Assembly (NCBI RefSeq): GCF_036416795.1
Contig: NZ_CP143867.1
Location: 992,001 to 1,056,000, forward strand
Length of the DNA: 64,000 bases
From: Bacteroides sp. MSB163
GTDB lineage: Bacteria > Bacteroidota > Bacteroidia > Bacteroidales > Bacteroidaceae
Direction of reading: 5' to 3'
Within the stretch, counting starts at the first letter, position 1. The number at the start of each line of letters is the position of its first letter. The notes below the pieces were generated by a model. It was not told the origin of the DNA, searched no databases, and worked only from the letters and a program-made list of their open reading frames with translations. The position numbers and the translations under genes were made by a program. Shown piece after piece: positions 17,002 to 24,921 of this stretch.

Positions 17002-18321
17002 ATGGATGATATAGTACAATTCGATTTCCCGACAGATTCACCGAAGATCATTAAAGTGATTGGAGTAGGTGGTGGTGGCGGTAATGCCGTGAACCACATG
17101 TACCGGGAAGGCATACACGACGTGACGTTCGTTCTATGTAACACGGACAACCAAGCGTTGAAAGAGTCTCCCGTCCCCGTAAAACTACAATTGGGGCGTT
17201 CTATTACCGAGGGACTGGGTGCCGGAAACCGTCCCGAACGTGCCCGAGAAGCCGCCGAAGAAAGTAGCGAAGAAATCAAATCGCTGTTGAACGACGGTAC
17301 CAAAATGGTGTTTATCACCGCTGGAATGGGGGGCGGAACAGGTACGGGAGCTGCTCCCGTCATTGCCCGCATAGCCAAGGAAATGGACATCCTCACCGTC
17401 GGTATCGTCACCATACCTTTTATCTTCGAAGGTGAAAAGAAGATTATCCAGGCGCTGGATGGCGTGGAGCGTATCGCCCAGCATGTAGATGCCCTACTGG
17501 TTATCAACAACGAGCGCCTGCGCGAAATATATTCCGACCTTACGTTTATGAATGCTTTCGGCAAGGCAGATGATACGTTGTCTATCGCAGCCAAGAGTAT
17601 TGCAGAGATCATCACCATGCGTGGAACGGTGAACCTGGACTTTGCAGATGTAAAGACCATCCTCAAAGACGGTGGCGTTGCCATCATGAGCACCGGCTTC
17701 GGCGAAGGTGAAAGCCGTGTGACGAAAGCCATCGACGATGCCCTGCATTCTCCGTTGCTGAACAACAACGATATCTTCAATGCCAAGAAGGTGATGCTGA
17801 ACGTATCCTTCTGTGAAAGCTCGGAACTGATGATGGAGGAAATGAACGAGATCCACGAATTCATGAGCAAGTTCCGCGAAGGCGTAGAGGTAATCTGGGG
17901 TGTGGCTATGGACAACACACTGGAAGGTAAAGTAAAGATTACCGTACTCGCCACCGGTTTCGGCATGGAAGATGTCCCCGGTATGGACAGTGTGCTCGAA
18001 AAGCGCAGCCAGGAAGAGGAAGAACGCCAGCTTCAGCTCGAAGAAGAAAAAGAAAAGAACAAAGAGCGTATACGCAAGGCTTATGGCGAAAGTGCCAGCG
18101 GCATCGGCAGCAAGAACATCCGCAAACGCCGACATATCTATATCTTCAACCCCGAGGATCTGGATAATGCCGATATTATCAGCATGGTAGAAAGTTCACC
18201 GACATACCTGCGCGATAAGAGCACCCTGAGCACCATTAAAACCAAAGCGGCTACCGAAGGGCAGCTTGCGACGGAAGAGGCACAGGGCGGTGAAGATATG
18301 GGAGGAGTGATTACCTTCTAA
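17002..18321 (+). CDS. ftsZ: Cell division GTPase FtsZ
   Basis: 439 residues. Tubulin-like GTPase with GVGGGGGNAVNHM at the N-terminus and the signature GGGTGTGA at 110-117; the T7 synergy-loop region NLDFADVKTIL is intact. The C-terminal 110 residues form a charged linker (QEEEERQLQLEEEKEK region) leading to a short conserved tail. It polymerises into the Z-ring that recruits the other products of this cluster. ATG at 17002 follows the repeat spacer. Confidence 0.98.
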   Translation: MDDIVQFDFPTDSPKIIKVIGVGGGGGNAVNHMYREGIHDVTFVLCNTDNQALKESPVPVKLQLGRSITEGLGAGNRPERAREAAEESSEEIKSLLNDGTKMVFITAGMGGGTGTGAAPVIARIAKEMDILTVGIVTIPFIFEGEKKIIQALDGVERIAQHVDALLVINNERLREIYSDLTFMNAFGKADDTLSIAAKSIAEIITMRGTVNLDFADVKTILKDGGVAIMSTGFGEGESRVTKAIDDALHSPLLNNNDIFNAKKVMLNVSFCESSELMMEEMNEIHEFMSKFREGVEVIWGVAMDNTLEGKVKITVLATGFGMEDVPGMDSVLEKRSQEEEERQLQLEEEKEKNKERIRKAYGESASGIGSKNIRKRRHIYIFNPEDLDNADIISMVESSPTYLRDKSTLSTIKTKAATEGQLATEEAQGGEDMGGVITF

Positions 18322-18362
18322 ATCTGCCTTAAGACATCTTTCATCCGCAGATTACGCGGATG
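18321..18362 (+). other. Two mutually exclusive hairpins between ftsZ and yqeY
   Basis: AATCTGC (18321-18327) can pair with GCAGATT (18347-18353), and CATCCGC (18342-18348) can pair with GCGGATG (18356-18362). The two stems overlap by two bases, so only one can form fully. No U-run follows either. They may tune read-through from ftsZ into the next gene or simply be an imperfect terminator. Confidence 0.45.
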
Positions 18363-18409
18363 GAGGATTAGTACACACTATATGTAATAAACAAAAATAG
18401 AGTAAACTT

Positions 18410-18859
18410 ATGGATTTATTTGAAAGAGTCAGCGAAGACATTAAAACCGCGATGAAGGCCAAAGACAAAGTGGCACTCGAAACATTAAGAAACATCAAGA
18501 AAGTATTCCTGGAAGCAAAGACCGCTCCGGGCGCCAACGATACTCTGACCGACGACGCTGCATTAAAGATCATGCAGAAGTTGATGAAACAAGGCAAAGA
18601 TGCCGCTGAAATATACATCCAGCAAGGTCGTCAGGACCTGGCAGATGCTGAACTGGCACAAGTGAAGGTGATTGAAGTTTACTTGCCGAAGCAGATGTCC
18701 GCTGAAGAACTGGAAGCTGCCCTGAAGGAAATCATTGCCGAAACAGGTGCTACCAGTGGTAAAGATATGGGGAAAGTAATGGGCGTTGCTTCCAAGAAGC
18801 TTGCCGGACTTGCCGAAGGTCGTGCCATCTCCGCCAAAGTAAAAGAATTGCTGGGATAA
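18410..18859 (+). CDS. GatB/YqeY domain protein
   Basis: 149 residues, the whole length of the YqeY family, which resembles the C-terminal tRNA-binding domain of the GatB amidotransferase subunit. Motifs include the N-terminal helix LRNIKKVFLEAK, KQMSAEELEAALKEI and the Gly-rich DMGKVMGVASKKLAGLAEGR. Its exact role is not established; a link to tRNA-dependent amidation is assumed from the domain. It ends the division cluster, and a strong terminator follows. Confidence 0.92.
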   Translation: MDLFERVSEDIKTAMKAKDKVALETLRNIKKVFLEAKTAPGANDTLTDDAALKIMQKLMKQGKDAAEIYIQQGRQDLADAELAQVKVIEVYLPKQMSAEELEAALKEIIAETGATSGKDMGKVMGVASKKLAGLAEGRAISAKVKELLG

Positions 18860-18881
18860 ACTCCCCTTTTATTTCTGTTAT

Positions 18882-18948
18882 AAGCCGTGTTTCCGGAAGA
18901 TAGAAGAAAGTAATTTAACTTCTATCGCCCGAAAACACGGCTTCTTTT
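18882..18948 (+). terminator. Terminator after the division cluster
   Basis: AAGCCGTGTTTCCGG (18882-18896) pairs with CCGAAAACACGGCTT (18929-18943), with an inner GATAGAAG/CTTCTATC stem, followed by a pyrimidine-rich tail (CTTTTCG). This is the first convincing terminator downstream of mraZ. Confidence 0.85.
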
Positions 18949-18992
18949 CGCATTTTATTGAGTATCATAATTTTTATTTCAAATACTATCAT

Positions 18993-19000
18993 TATATTTG
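18993..19000 (+). promoter_or_regulatory. Bacteroides -7 element for the lipid A deacylase gene
   Basis: TATATTTG matches TAnnTTTG. Transcription would start near 19007, which rules out an upstream in-frame ATG at 18998 and supports the start at 19061. Confidence 0.6.
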
Positions 19001-19060
19001 CCACGCATTTTCAAGGGAATATCCCCGCATAATAATAAAACTAGAATTCTGGCACAGCAT

Positions 19061-20308
19061 ATGAAAAGCAATATAAAGATGTGGAAATTAATGGTCCTTG
19101 CGGGGGCAATGCTTTTCTTGTCTGACATAGCTTACGCCAAAAGCCGGACACAAGACAGCGTACCGGGGTATAAACCGGATACGGGATACTTCGCCAAACG
19201 TTTTATTCACAGACTGGGCGTAGAATACCGCCCGGGATATATATTCCCTACCAGTTCATTCCTGGCAGGGGACAATTCTCAATGGAAACCTTTCGAATGG
19301 GGCTATTCCGCCCACCTGAAATATTCATTCCAGTTCAAACCCAATACTTGTGCCGACCGGATTTACGGCAGCGCCTACCAAGGTATAGGCGTAGGCTACT
19401 ACGACTTCGGAAGCAAAGAAGAACTGGGAAACCCGATTGCCGTTTACGTCTATCAAGGGGCACGCATCGCGCGTATCACCCAACGGTTGTCACTCAATTA
19501 CGAATGGAACTTCGGTGTGTCTTTCGGCTGGAAACCTTATGACGAACGCTACAACCCGCACAACAGTGTAATCGGCTCGAAAGCCAATGCCTATATCAAT
19601 GCCGGCGTACAACTGAACTGGATGGTTTCACGGCAGATCGACCTGATTGCCGGAGTAACCGGTACCCACTTCTCTAATGGTAATACCAAATTCCCTAATG
19701 CGGGTCTGAACACCATGGGATTAAAAGTAGGCGTCGTCTATAACTTCAACAGACCGGAAGATGCGCTGACCAGCCCCACATACTTCACACCAGTACCGAA
19801 ATTTCCGCGCCACGTCAGTTATGACCTAACCCTGTTCGGCTCATGGAGGCGGAAAGGCGTGTGGGTAGGTAGCGGACAGATCGCTTCACCGGATGCTTAT
19901 ACGGTACTTGGTTTCAACTTCGCCCCCATGTACAACATCGGATATAAATTCCGTACCGGTGTTTCGCTGGACGGTGTATACGACGCCAGCTCCAATGTTT
20001 ATACGATCCCCGGAAGCGGAAATGAGTGTTACAAGCCGTCTCTTCACAAGCAGTTAGCCCTGGGTATTTCAGGACGTGCGGAATACGTGATGCCCTACTT
20101 CACAGTAGGTGTCGGTATTGGTGCCAACGTTCTGCATGGTGGCGGCGACCACAAAGGTATCTACCAAGTGCTGACGCTCAAAGTGGAACTTACCCGCAGC
20201 TCCTACCTGCATGTGGGTTACAATCTGAAGAATTTCAGCGATCCGAACTATCTGATGCTGGGTATCGGCTTCCGTTTCAATAACAAGTATCCGACTTTCC
20301 ACCGCTGA
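19061..20308 (+). CDS. Acyloxyacyl hydrolase (PagL-like lipid A 3-O-deacylase family)
   Basis: 415 residues from ATG 19061, with a signal peptide (LMVLAGAMLFLSDIAYA). A beta-rich outer-membrane barrel pattern runs through the protein, with the PagL-type site THFSNGNTKFPNAGLN (His203, Ser205) followed by a barrel strand MGLKVGVVYNF. PagL enzymes remove the 3-O acyl chain of lipid A. This protein is about twice the length of enterobacterial PagL and has a second beta-strand-rich half (from about residue 250), as in other Bacteroidetes members, whose substrate is untested. Monocistronic: own promoter, followed by a repeat array. Confidence 0.72.
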   Translation: MKSNIKMWKLMVLAGAMLFLSDIAYAKSRTQDSVPGYKPDTGYFAKRFIHRLGVEYRPGYIFPTSSFLAGDNSQWKPFEWGYSAHLKYSFQFKPNTCADRIYGSAYQGIGVGYYDFGSKEELGNPIAVYVYQGARIARITQRLSLNYEWNFGVSFGWKPYDERYNPHNSVIGSKANAYINAGVQLNWMVSRQIDLIAGVTGTHFSNGNTKFPNAGLNTMGLKVGVVYNFNRPEDALTSPTYFTPVPKFPRHVSYDLTLFGSWRRKGVWVGSGQIASPDAYTVLGFNFAPMYNIGYKFRTGVSLDGVYDASSNVYTIPGSGNECYKPSLHKQLALGISGRAEYVMPYFTVGVGIGANVLHGGGDHKGIYQVLTLKVELTRSSYLHVGYNLKNFSDPNYLMLGIGFRFNNKYPTFHR

Positions 20309-20382
20309 TACAACACATCCGGTCCGGGAGTTCTTCCCCCTATCCCTAATACATCTCTATCACATCCCTATTTAATCTCATG

Positions 20383-20530
20383 CAAAAGATGGCATCTTTT
20401 ACATCAAAAGGTGGCATGTTATGCTACAAAAGATGGCATCTTTTACAGCGAAAGATGGCATCTTTTGCGCCAAAGGTCAGTGAGATGTACAGGAAAAGGT
20501 TTATTGTTTTACCTCAAAGGACTTATTAAT
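20383..20530. repeat. 22-bp-period tandem array with palindromic units
   Basis: Units start at 20383, 20405, 20427, 20449, 20471, 20493 and 20515, exactly 22 bases apart. The best unit begins CAAAAGATGGCATCTTTTAC, in which AAAAGATG and CATCTTTT are an exact palindrome around one base; three units keep it. Later units decay (GAAAAGGTTTATTGTTTTAC, CAAAGGACTTATTAAT) and the last runs into the recO stop codon. There are no spacers and no cas genes, so it is not a CRISPR. A related array lies at 61174-61339. Confidence 0.85.
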
Positions 20531-21260
20531 CCATATCAAAGAGCTCCTTCAGCACCTCAAGAGACTTTAATACGGGAAAGTCAGGCAAGTGGAGGCGATA
20601 ATATTCATTCATTATTGTAAGGCAGCGGGTACGTTCAGCGCGATTCATGGCAAAGAGGTGCATTGTTTCATAATTCATGCGCATCAGCATCGTCAGCCGT
20701 GAAGCCTCCGCAGGAAGTATATAAAATGAATGAAGCTGCGGGCGCAAAGGAGTGAAGCAGGCATTCAGCAGATCAAAGTAATCACCATTCTCATAATCCT
20801 CCAGATTAGGATACAACCCCAGGAAGCGGGATAAGCGCATCAGGAACACTAGATGGAAATTGGCAAAACTATCGCGGCACTCGTCCAGCCAGATAATAGA
20901 ATGTTGCAGATAAGCAAACAACGGACGGTTCTCAGCCTCTTCGCGCACCGCACGATACAGGAACTCCGCTAGGAAAAGCGCTATGGAAGATTTGTACGGA
21001 TCGTAGGGAATAGAAGAAAACGGATAGTAAGACTTCGCCTCCGTTATCTTATACATACTGGCGTTCGAACGGAAATCCGCCTCCAACTCCACCAAGGCGA
21101 GTGGCTGAAACAGCACCGATTTCACCGCAGCCTTCCGCGAACGGGGTATCTTTACAATGAACGAAGCACGTCCGGCCGTCTCCGTATAGATGTCCGCAAT
21201 AAGAGAGGTATCGTTATATTTCAGGGTATGCAGCACAATCCCCAGCGTTTTCTGTAACAT
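20526..21260 (-). CDS. recO: DNA repair protein RecO
   Basis: 244 residues from the ATG at 21260; an in-frame ATG at 21284 lies at the predicted transcription start and is not preferred. N-terminal OB-fold (MLQKTLGIVLHTLKYNDTSLIADIYTE) and a helical C-terminal domain. The zinc-binding cysteines of some RecO proteins are absent, as is usual in Bacteroidetes. RecO loads RecA on SSB-coated DNA together with RecR. It faces the lipid A gene tail to tail, with the repeat array between, and the array overlaps its stop codon. Confidence 0.9.
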   Translation of the reverse strand: MLQKTLGIVLHTLKYNDTSLIADIYTETAGRASFIVKIPRSRKAAVKSVLFQPLALVELEADFRSNASMYKITEAKSYYPFSSIPYDPYKSSIALFLAEFLYRAVREEAENRPLFAYLQHSIIWLDECRDSFANFHLVFLMRLSRFLGLYPNLEDYENGDYFDLLNACFTPLRPQLHSFYILPAEASRLTMLMRMNYETMHLFAMNRAERTRCLTIMNEYYRLHLPDFPVLKSLEVLKELFDMD

Positions 21261-21292
21261 TCGCGCTTCAAGTTTTGGTTTCAATCCGGTAA

Positions 21293-21300
21293 CAAAACTA
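21293..21300 (-). promoter_or_regulatory. -7 element for recO
   Basis: On the minus strand TAGTTTTG matches TAnnTTTG, which would give a leader of about 26 bases before the ATG at 21260. Confidence 0.5.
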
Positions 21301-21460
21301 CGAAAAAAGCCGGAAATAACGGGAATAAAACAAGGATAAATAAAAAAATGCAGGTAGGGAAGTAAAAAAATGAAAGATATTATTCTCCTGATATTCAGGC
21401 TACAAACACAAAACTATAGAATAAATTCTACAAATCTCTCTATTTTTTTCTATAGATTAT

Positions 21461-21491
21461 TTTGCCAATTCAAAAATAGTCCCTACATTTG
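21461..21491 (+). promoter_or_regulatory. Promoter of tRNA-Glu
   Basis: TTTG at 21461-21464 (-33) and TACATTTG at 21484-21491 (-7), 19 bases apart, is the standard Bacteroides sigma-ABfr arrangement. It is the best-formed promoter in the window. Confidence 0.75.
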
Positions 21492-21546
21492 CAACCGCAA
21501 ACGAGAGATAATCTCTCTGCAAGAGCAGAAATGCTCACCAAAGGAT

Positions 21547-21618
21547 GGCCCGTTCGTCTATCGGTTAGGACGCAAGATTTTCATTCTTGAAAGGGGGGTT
21601 CGATTCCCCCACGGGCTA
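21547..21618 (+). tRNA. tRNA-Glu (anticodon TTC)
   Basis: 72 bases with a 7-pair acceptor stem (GGCCCGT with ACGGGCT), anticodon stem CAAGA/TCTTG enclosing TTTTCAT (anticodon TTC), and T arm GGGGG-TTCGATT-CCCCC. Discriminator base A at 21618; CCA is not encoded. rpsT starts 39 bases later and probably shares the transcript. Confidence 0.96.
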
Positions 21619-21657
21619 CAATTAAAAAAATAAACGAATTAAAAAAGATTAGTCGAG

Positions 21658-21912
21658 ATGGCAAATCACAAATCATCACTGAAAAGAATCAGACAAGAAG
21701 AGACTAGAAGACTTCACAACAGATATTATGGCAAAACCATGAGAAACGCTGTTAGAAAGCTTCGTTCTACAACCGACAAAGCAGAAGCTGCTGCAATGTA
21801 TCCGGGCGTAACCAAGATATTGGATAAGTTGGCTAAGACCAATGTAATCCATAAGAACAAAGCTAACAACTTGAAGTCAAAGTTGGCTCTCTACATTAAT
21901 AAGCTAGGATAA
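21658..21912 (+). CDS. rpsT: 30S ribosomal protein S20
   Basis: 84 residues, basic and helical: MANHKSSLKRIRQEETRRLH start, central RKLRSTTDKAEA, and the IHKNKANNLKSKLALYIN end, all characteristic of S20, which binds 16S rRNA at the 5' domain and helix 44. It is placed directly behind tRNA-Glu and ahead of a strong terminator, so the two form a small stable-RNA/ribosome unit. Confidence 0.97.
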   Translation: MANHKSSLKRIRQEETRRLHNRYYGKTMRNAVRKLRSTTDKAEAAAMYPGVTKILDKLAKTNVIHKNKANNLKSKLALYINKLG

Positions 21913-21945
21913 GCTAATTAATATTATACAAAAGATATACAAGGA

Positions 21946-21973
21946 AAGTCGGACTTTTTAGTCCGACTTTTTT
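21946..21973 (+). terminator. Terminator of the tRNA-Glu/rpsT unit
   Basis: AAGTCGGAC (21946-21954) pairs exactly with GTCCGACTT (21961-21969) around a 6-base loop and is followed by a T run. Confidence 0.9.
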
Positions 21974-22088
21974 CCGCATCTGCACCTATCGCCCCACCCT
22001 GTTCCGGACACCTTCCGTAAGAAGCTAAAAAGCTGTAAACGAACGAAATTTATCACTCTGTTTAGTTTCGTATCTCACGAATTTTCAC

Positions 22089-22096
22089 TATATTTG
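22089..22096 (+). promoter_or_regulatory. -7 element for gyrB
   Basis: TATATTTG fits TAnnTTTG, 30 bases before the gyrB start. No clear TTTG lies at the -33 position. Confidence 0.55.
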
Positions 22097-22125
22097 CTCT
22101 GTTATTTGAATAAGGAAATTAGATT

Positions 22126-24087
22126 ATGACTGAAGAACAGATTAACTCCAATAACGGGAGCTATTCAGCCGAAAACATCCAGGTTCTGGAAGGTTTGGAA
22201 GCTGTTAGAAAGCGTCCCGCGATGTATATTGGTGACATTAGCATGAAAGGACTTCACCACCTGGTTTATGAAGTTGTGGATAACTCTATCGACGAAGCGC
22301 TCGCCGGCTATTGCGACCACATTGAAGTAACCATCAACGCAGATAATTCCATCACTGTACAGGATAACGGACGTGGTATTCCGGTTGATTTTCACGAAAA
22401 AGAGCAGAAATCAGCCTTGGAAGTTGTCATGACCGTATTGCATGCCGGCGGTAAGTTCGATAAGGGATCTTACAAAGTATCCGGAGGTTTGCACGGTGTA
22501 GGTGTATCTTGCGTGAACGCCCTGTCCACACACATGACTACGCAGGTTTTCCGTAACGGAAAAATCTATCAGCAGGAATATGAATGCGGACATCCGCTGT
22601 ATCCGGTAAAGGAAATCGGAACAAGCGATATTACAGGTACACGTCAGCAATTCTGGCCAGATAACACGATCTTCACGGAAACTGTTTATAACTACGAGAT
22701 CCTTGCTACCCGTATGCGCGAGTTGGCCTACCTGAATGCAGGCATCAAGATCACTCTGACCGACCTTCGTGTAAAAGATGAAGAAAACAACGCCAAGATG
22801 GAAGTTTTCTACTCGGAAGAAGGTTTGAAGGAATTCGTCCGCTACATCGACTCTTCCCGCGAACATCTGGTAAATGATGTAATCTACATCAACACAGAGA
22901 AACAGGGCACACCGGTGGAAGTGGCTATCATGTACAATACATCTTATAACGAAAATATCCACTCTTACGTAAACAATATCAATACCATCGAAGGTGGTAC
23001 GCACCTTGCAGGTTTCCGCCGCGCACTGACCCGTACGCTGAAGAAATATGCCGAAGACAACAAGATGCTGGAAAAAGCCAAAGTAGAAATCGCAGGCGAT
23101 GACTTTCGTGAAGGTCTGACGGCTGTAATCTCTATCAAGGTGGCCGAACCACAGTTTGAAGGACAAACCAAGACAAAGCTCGGAAACAGCGAAGTTATGG
23201 GAGCCGTAGACCAGGCTGTAGGTGAAGCACTGAACTATTATCTGGAAGAGCATCCGAAGGAAGCCAAGATGGTGGTAGACAAAGTGATTCTGGCCGCACA
23301 GGCACGTGTTGCCGCACGTAAGGCGCGTGAATCCGTGCAACGTAAATCACCGATGTCCGGTGGTGGTATGCCTGGTAAGCTGGCCGACTGTTCAAGCAAG
23401 GATCCTGATGAATGTGAATTGTTCCTCGTCGAGGGTGACTCGGCAGGTGGTTCTGCCAAGCAAGGCCGTGACCGTAGATTCCAGGCCATCCTGCCACTTC
23501 GCGGTAAGATTCTGAACGTGGAAAAAGCCATGTGGCATAAGGCGTTCGAGAGTGATGAAGTCAACAATATTATTCAGGCGTTGGGTATACGTTTCGGTGT
23601 GGATGGCGAAGATAGCAAGGAAGCAAATATCGATAAGTTGAGATATAAGAAAGTGATTATCATGACCGATGCCGACGTCGATGGTTCTCACATCGACACG
23701 CTGATCATGACGCTCTTCTTCCGCTACTTCCCGCAGGTAATCCGCAACGGATACCTGTATATCGCTACTCCGCCCCTCTATCTCTGCAAAAAAGGTAAAG
23801 TGGAGGAATATTGCTGGACAGATCAACAACGCCAGAAATTTATCGACACTTATGGTGGCGGTTCGGAAAATGCCGTACATACACAACGCTACAAAGGTTT
23901 GGGTGAAATGAACCCGGAACAGTTGTGGAGTACAACCATGAACCCTGAAAACCGTATGTTGAAACAGATAAGCATTGAGAATGCCGCCGAAGTGGATTAT
24001 GTCTTTTCCATGCTGATGGGTGAAGACGTTGGACCACGCCGCGATTTCATTGAGAAGAATGCAACATATGCAAATATTGATGCGTAA
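22126..24087 (+). CDS. gyrB: DNA gyrase subunit B
   Basis: 653 residues. GHKL ATPase domain with EVVDNSIDEALAG and the QDNGRGIP and GGLHGVG motifs; transducer domain; TOPRIM domain with EGDSAGGSAKQGRDR and the DADVDGSHI metal site; C-terminal GyrA-contacting part with YKGLGEMNP. It supplies the ATPase of the type II topoisomerase that introduces negative supercoils. GyrA is not in the window. It lacks the long insertion found in enterobacterial GyrB and has own promoter and terminator. Confidence 0.98.
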   Translation: MTEEQINSNNGSYSAENIQVLEGLEAVRKRPAMYIGDISMKGLHHLVYEVVDNSIDEALAGYCDHIEVTINADNSITVQDNGRGIPVDFHEKEQKSALEVVMTVLHAGGKFDKGSYKVSGGLHGVGVSCVNALSTHMTTQVFRNGKIYQQEYECGHPLYPVKEIGTSDITGTRQQFWPDNTIFTETVYNYEILATRMRELAYLNAGIKITLTDLRVKDEENNAKMEVFYSEEGLKEFVRYIDSSREHLVNDVIYINTEKQGTPVEVAIMYNTSYNENIHSYVNNINTIEGGTHLAGFRRALTRTLKKYAEDNKMLEKAKVEIAGDDFREGLTAVISIKVAEPQFEGQTKTKLGNSEVMGAVDQAVGEALNYYLEEHPKEAKMVVDKVILAAQARVAARKARESVQRKSPMSGGGMPGKLADCSSKDPDECELFLVEGDSAGGSAKQGRDRRFQAILPLRGKILNVEKAMWHKAFESDEVNNIIQALGIRFGVDGEDSKEANIDKLRYKKVIIMTDADVDGSHIDTLIMTLFFRYFPQVIRNGYLYIATPPLYLCKKGKVEEYCWTDQQRQKFIDTYGGGSENAVHTQRYKGLGEMNPEQLWSTTMNPENRMLKQISIENAAEVDYVFSMLMGEDVGPRRDFIEKNATYANIDA

Positions 24088-24092
24088 GAAAA

Positions 24093-24130
24093 ACAGTGAT
24101 TAATGATTTACGATTAGTGATTAGTCACTG
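24093..24130 (+). repeat. 7-bp-period repeat after gyrB
   Basis: GTGATTA, ATGATTT, ACGATTA, GTGATTA, GTCACTG follow in register behind the gyrB stop. This is the same short-period style as in the division-cluster spacers, here in an untranslated 3' region. Confidence 0.6.
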
Positions 24131-24173
24131 AATAACACGTTTTTATTAACCAACCTCACATCTTACAACGAAG

Positions 24174-24216
24174 AAACGCCGGACGGACAGGAAAATCCTG
24201 TTATCCGGCGTTTTTC
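24174..24216 (+). terminator. Terminator of gyrB
   Basis: AAACGCCGGA pairs with TCCGGCGTTT, with an inner CAGGAAAATCCTG hairpin, then a T-rich tail. Confidence 0.85.
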
Positions 24217-24270
24217 TTTTCAGCTCACGAAATAGAAAAATCCGCCCCGTGAGATGGTTCCGTACTATCC

Positions 24271-24852
24271 CTACAATAGATTCTGTTTCTTCATCTCTTC
24301 TGCCACCAATTCCAGCTCAGCATACCAATCCTCACCGAACTTACGTATCAACGGTTCTTTCAAAAACCTGTATACCGGCAGATTCTCTTTCCGTCCCAGC
24401 AATACAGCGGCTTTACACACATCCCAACGATTATAATTCACTGCCTTATAAACTCCGTAATTTCCTACCCTGATCGGATACAAATGACAGGAAACAGGTT
24501 TGTAGAAATCTATCTTTCCGTCCCGATATGCCTTTTCAATAGCGCAATAACAACAACCCTTCTCATCATAACAAGTAAAAACACAATCCTTGTTGTTGAC
24601 AATAGAAGTCACCAGATCACCCTCACAATCAGTATACACTACACCTTGTTTCTCTATAACAGCACGTGCCTCGGGAGCAAGTTCTTCCCAAATCACAGGC
24701 AGTACTTCTTCCAGCTTTTCTATTTCATCCAGTTCTACCGGCGCCCCGGCATCTCCCTCAATGCAACAAGCACCCTTACAGGCATCCAGATTGCATATAA
24801 ACTTTTCACGCAGCACATCAAAACTGACAACTACGTCACCTATTTGTATCAT
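24271..24852 (-). CDS. DUF3109 family cysteine-rich protein
   Basis: 193 residues. Many Cys residues in pairs and clusters: CNLDACKGACC near residue 20, NNKDCVFTCYDEKGCCYCAIEKAYRDG split around residue 90-105, and KPVSCHLYPIRV. This is the DUF3109 arrangement, related to YkgJ-like putative Fe/Zn-binding proteins. No reaction has been assigned to the family; the Cys pattern suggests a metal or Fe-S site. Convergent with gyrB. It lies 69 bases downstream of gpmI on the same strand, but a terminator hairpin lies between them. Confidence 0.85.
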   Translation of the reverse strand: MIQIGDVVVSFDVLREKFICNLDACKGACCIEGDAGAPVELDEIEKLEEVLPVIWEELAPEARAVIEKQGVVYTDCEGDLVTSIVNNKDCVFTCYDEKGCCYCAIEKAYRDGKIDFYKPVSCHLYPIRVGNYGVYKAVNYNRWDVCKAAVLLGRKENLPVYRFLKEPLIRKFGEDWYAELELVAEEMKKQNLL

Positions 24853-24877
24853 CTTCAGCCAAAGAATTAGAAAAGAT

Positions 24878-24901
24878 AAAGGCGGAGTACACCCCGCCTT
24901 T
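24878..24901 (-). terminator. Terminator of gpmI
   Basis: AAAGGCGG (24878-24885) and CCGCCTTT (24894-24901) form an 8-pair stem. On the minus strand it is followed by a U-rich stretch (ATCTTTTCTAATT), as expected 20 bases after the gpmI stop. Confidence 0.75.
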
Positions 24902-24921
24902 ACTTATATAGTCATTACTGT

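Noticed and set aside
16220..17966. Long minus-strand frames opposite ftsA and ftsZ (273, 233 and 349 codons)
   Set aside because: They are fully antisense to two of the best-supported genes here, show Ser/Phe-rich mirror composition, and have no promoter or family motif.
20383..20530. CRISPR array
   Set aside because: The units are contiguous with no spacers between them, the repeat is only 22 bases, and there are no cas genes in the window.
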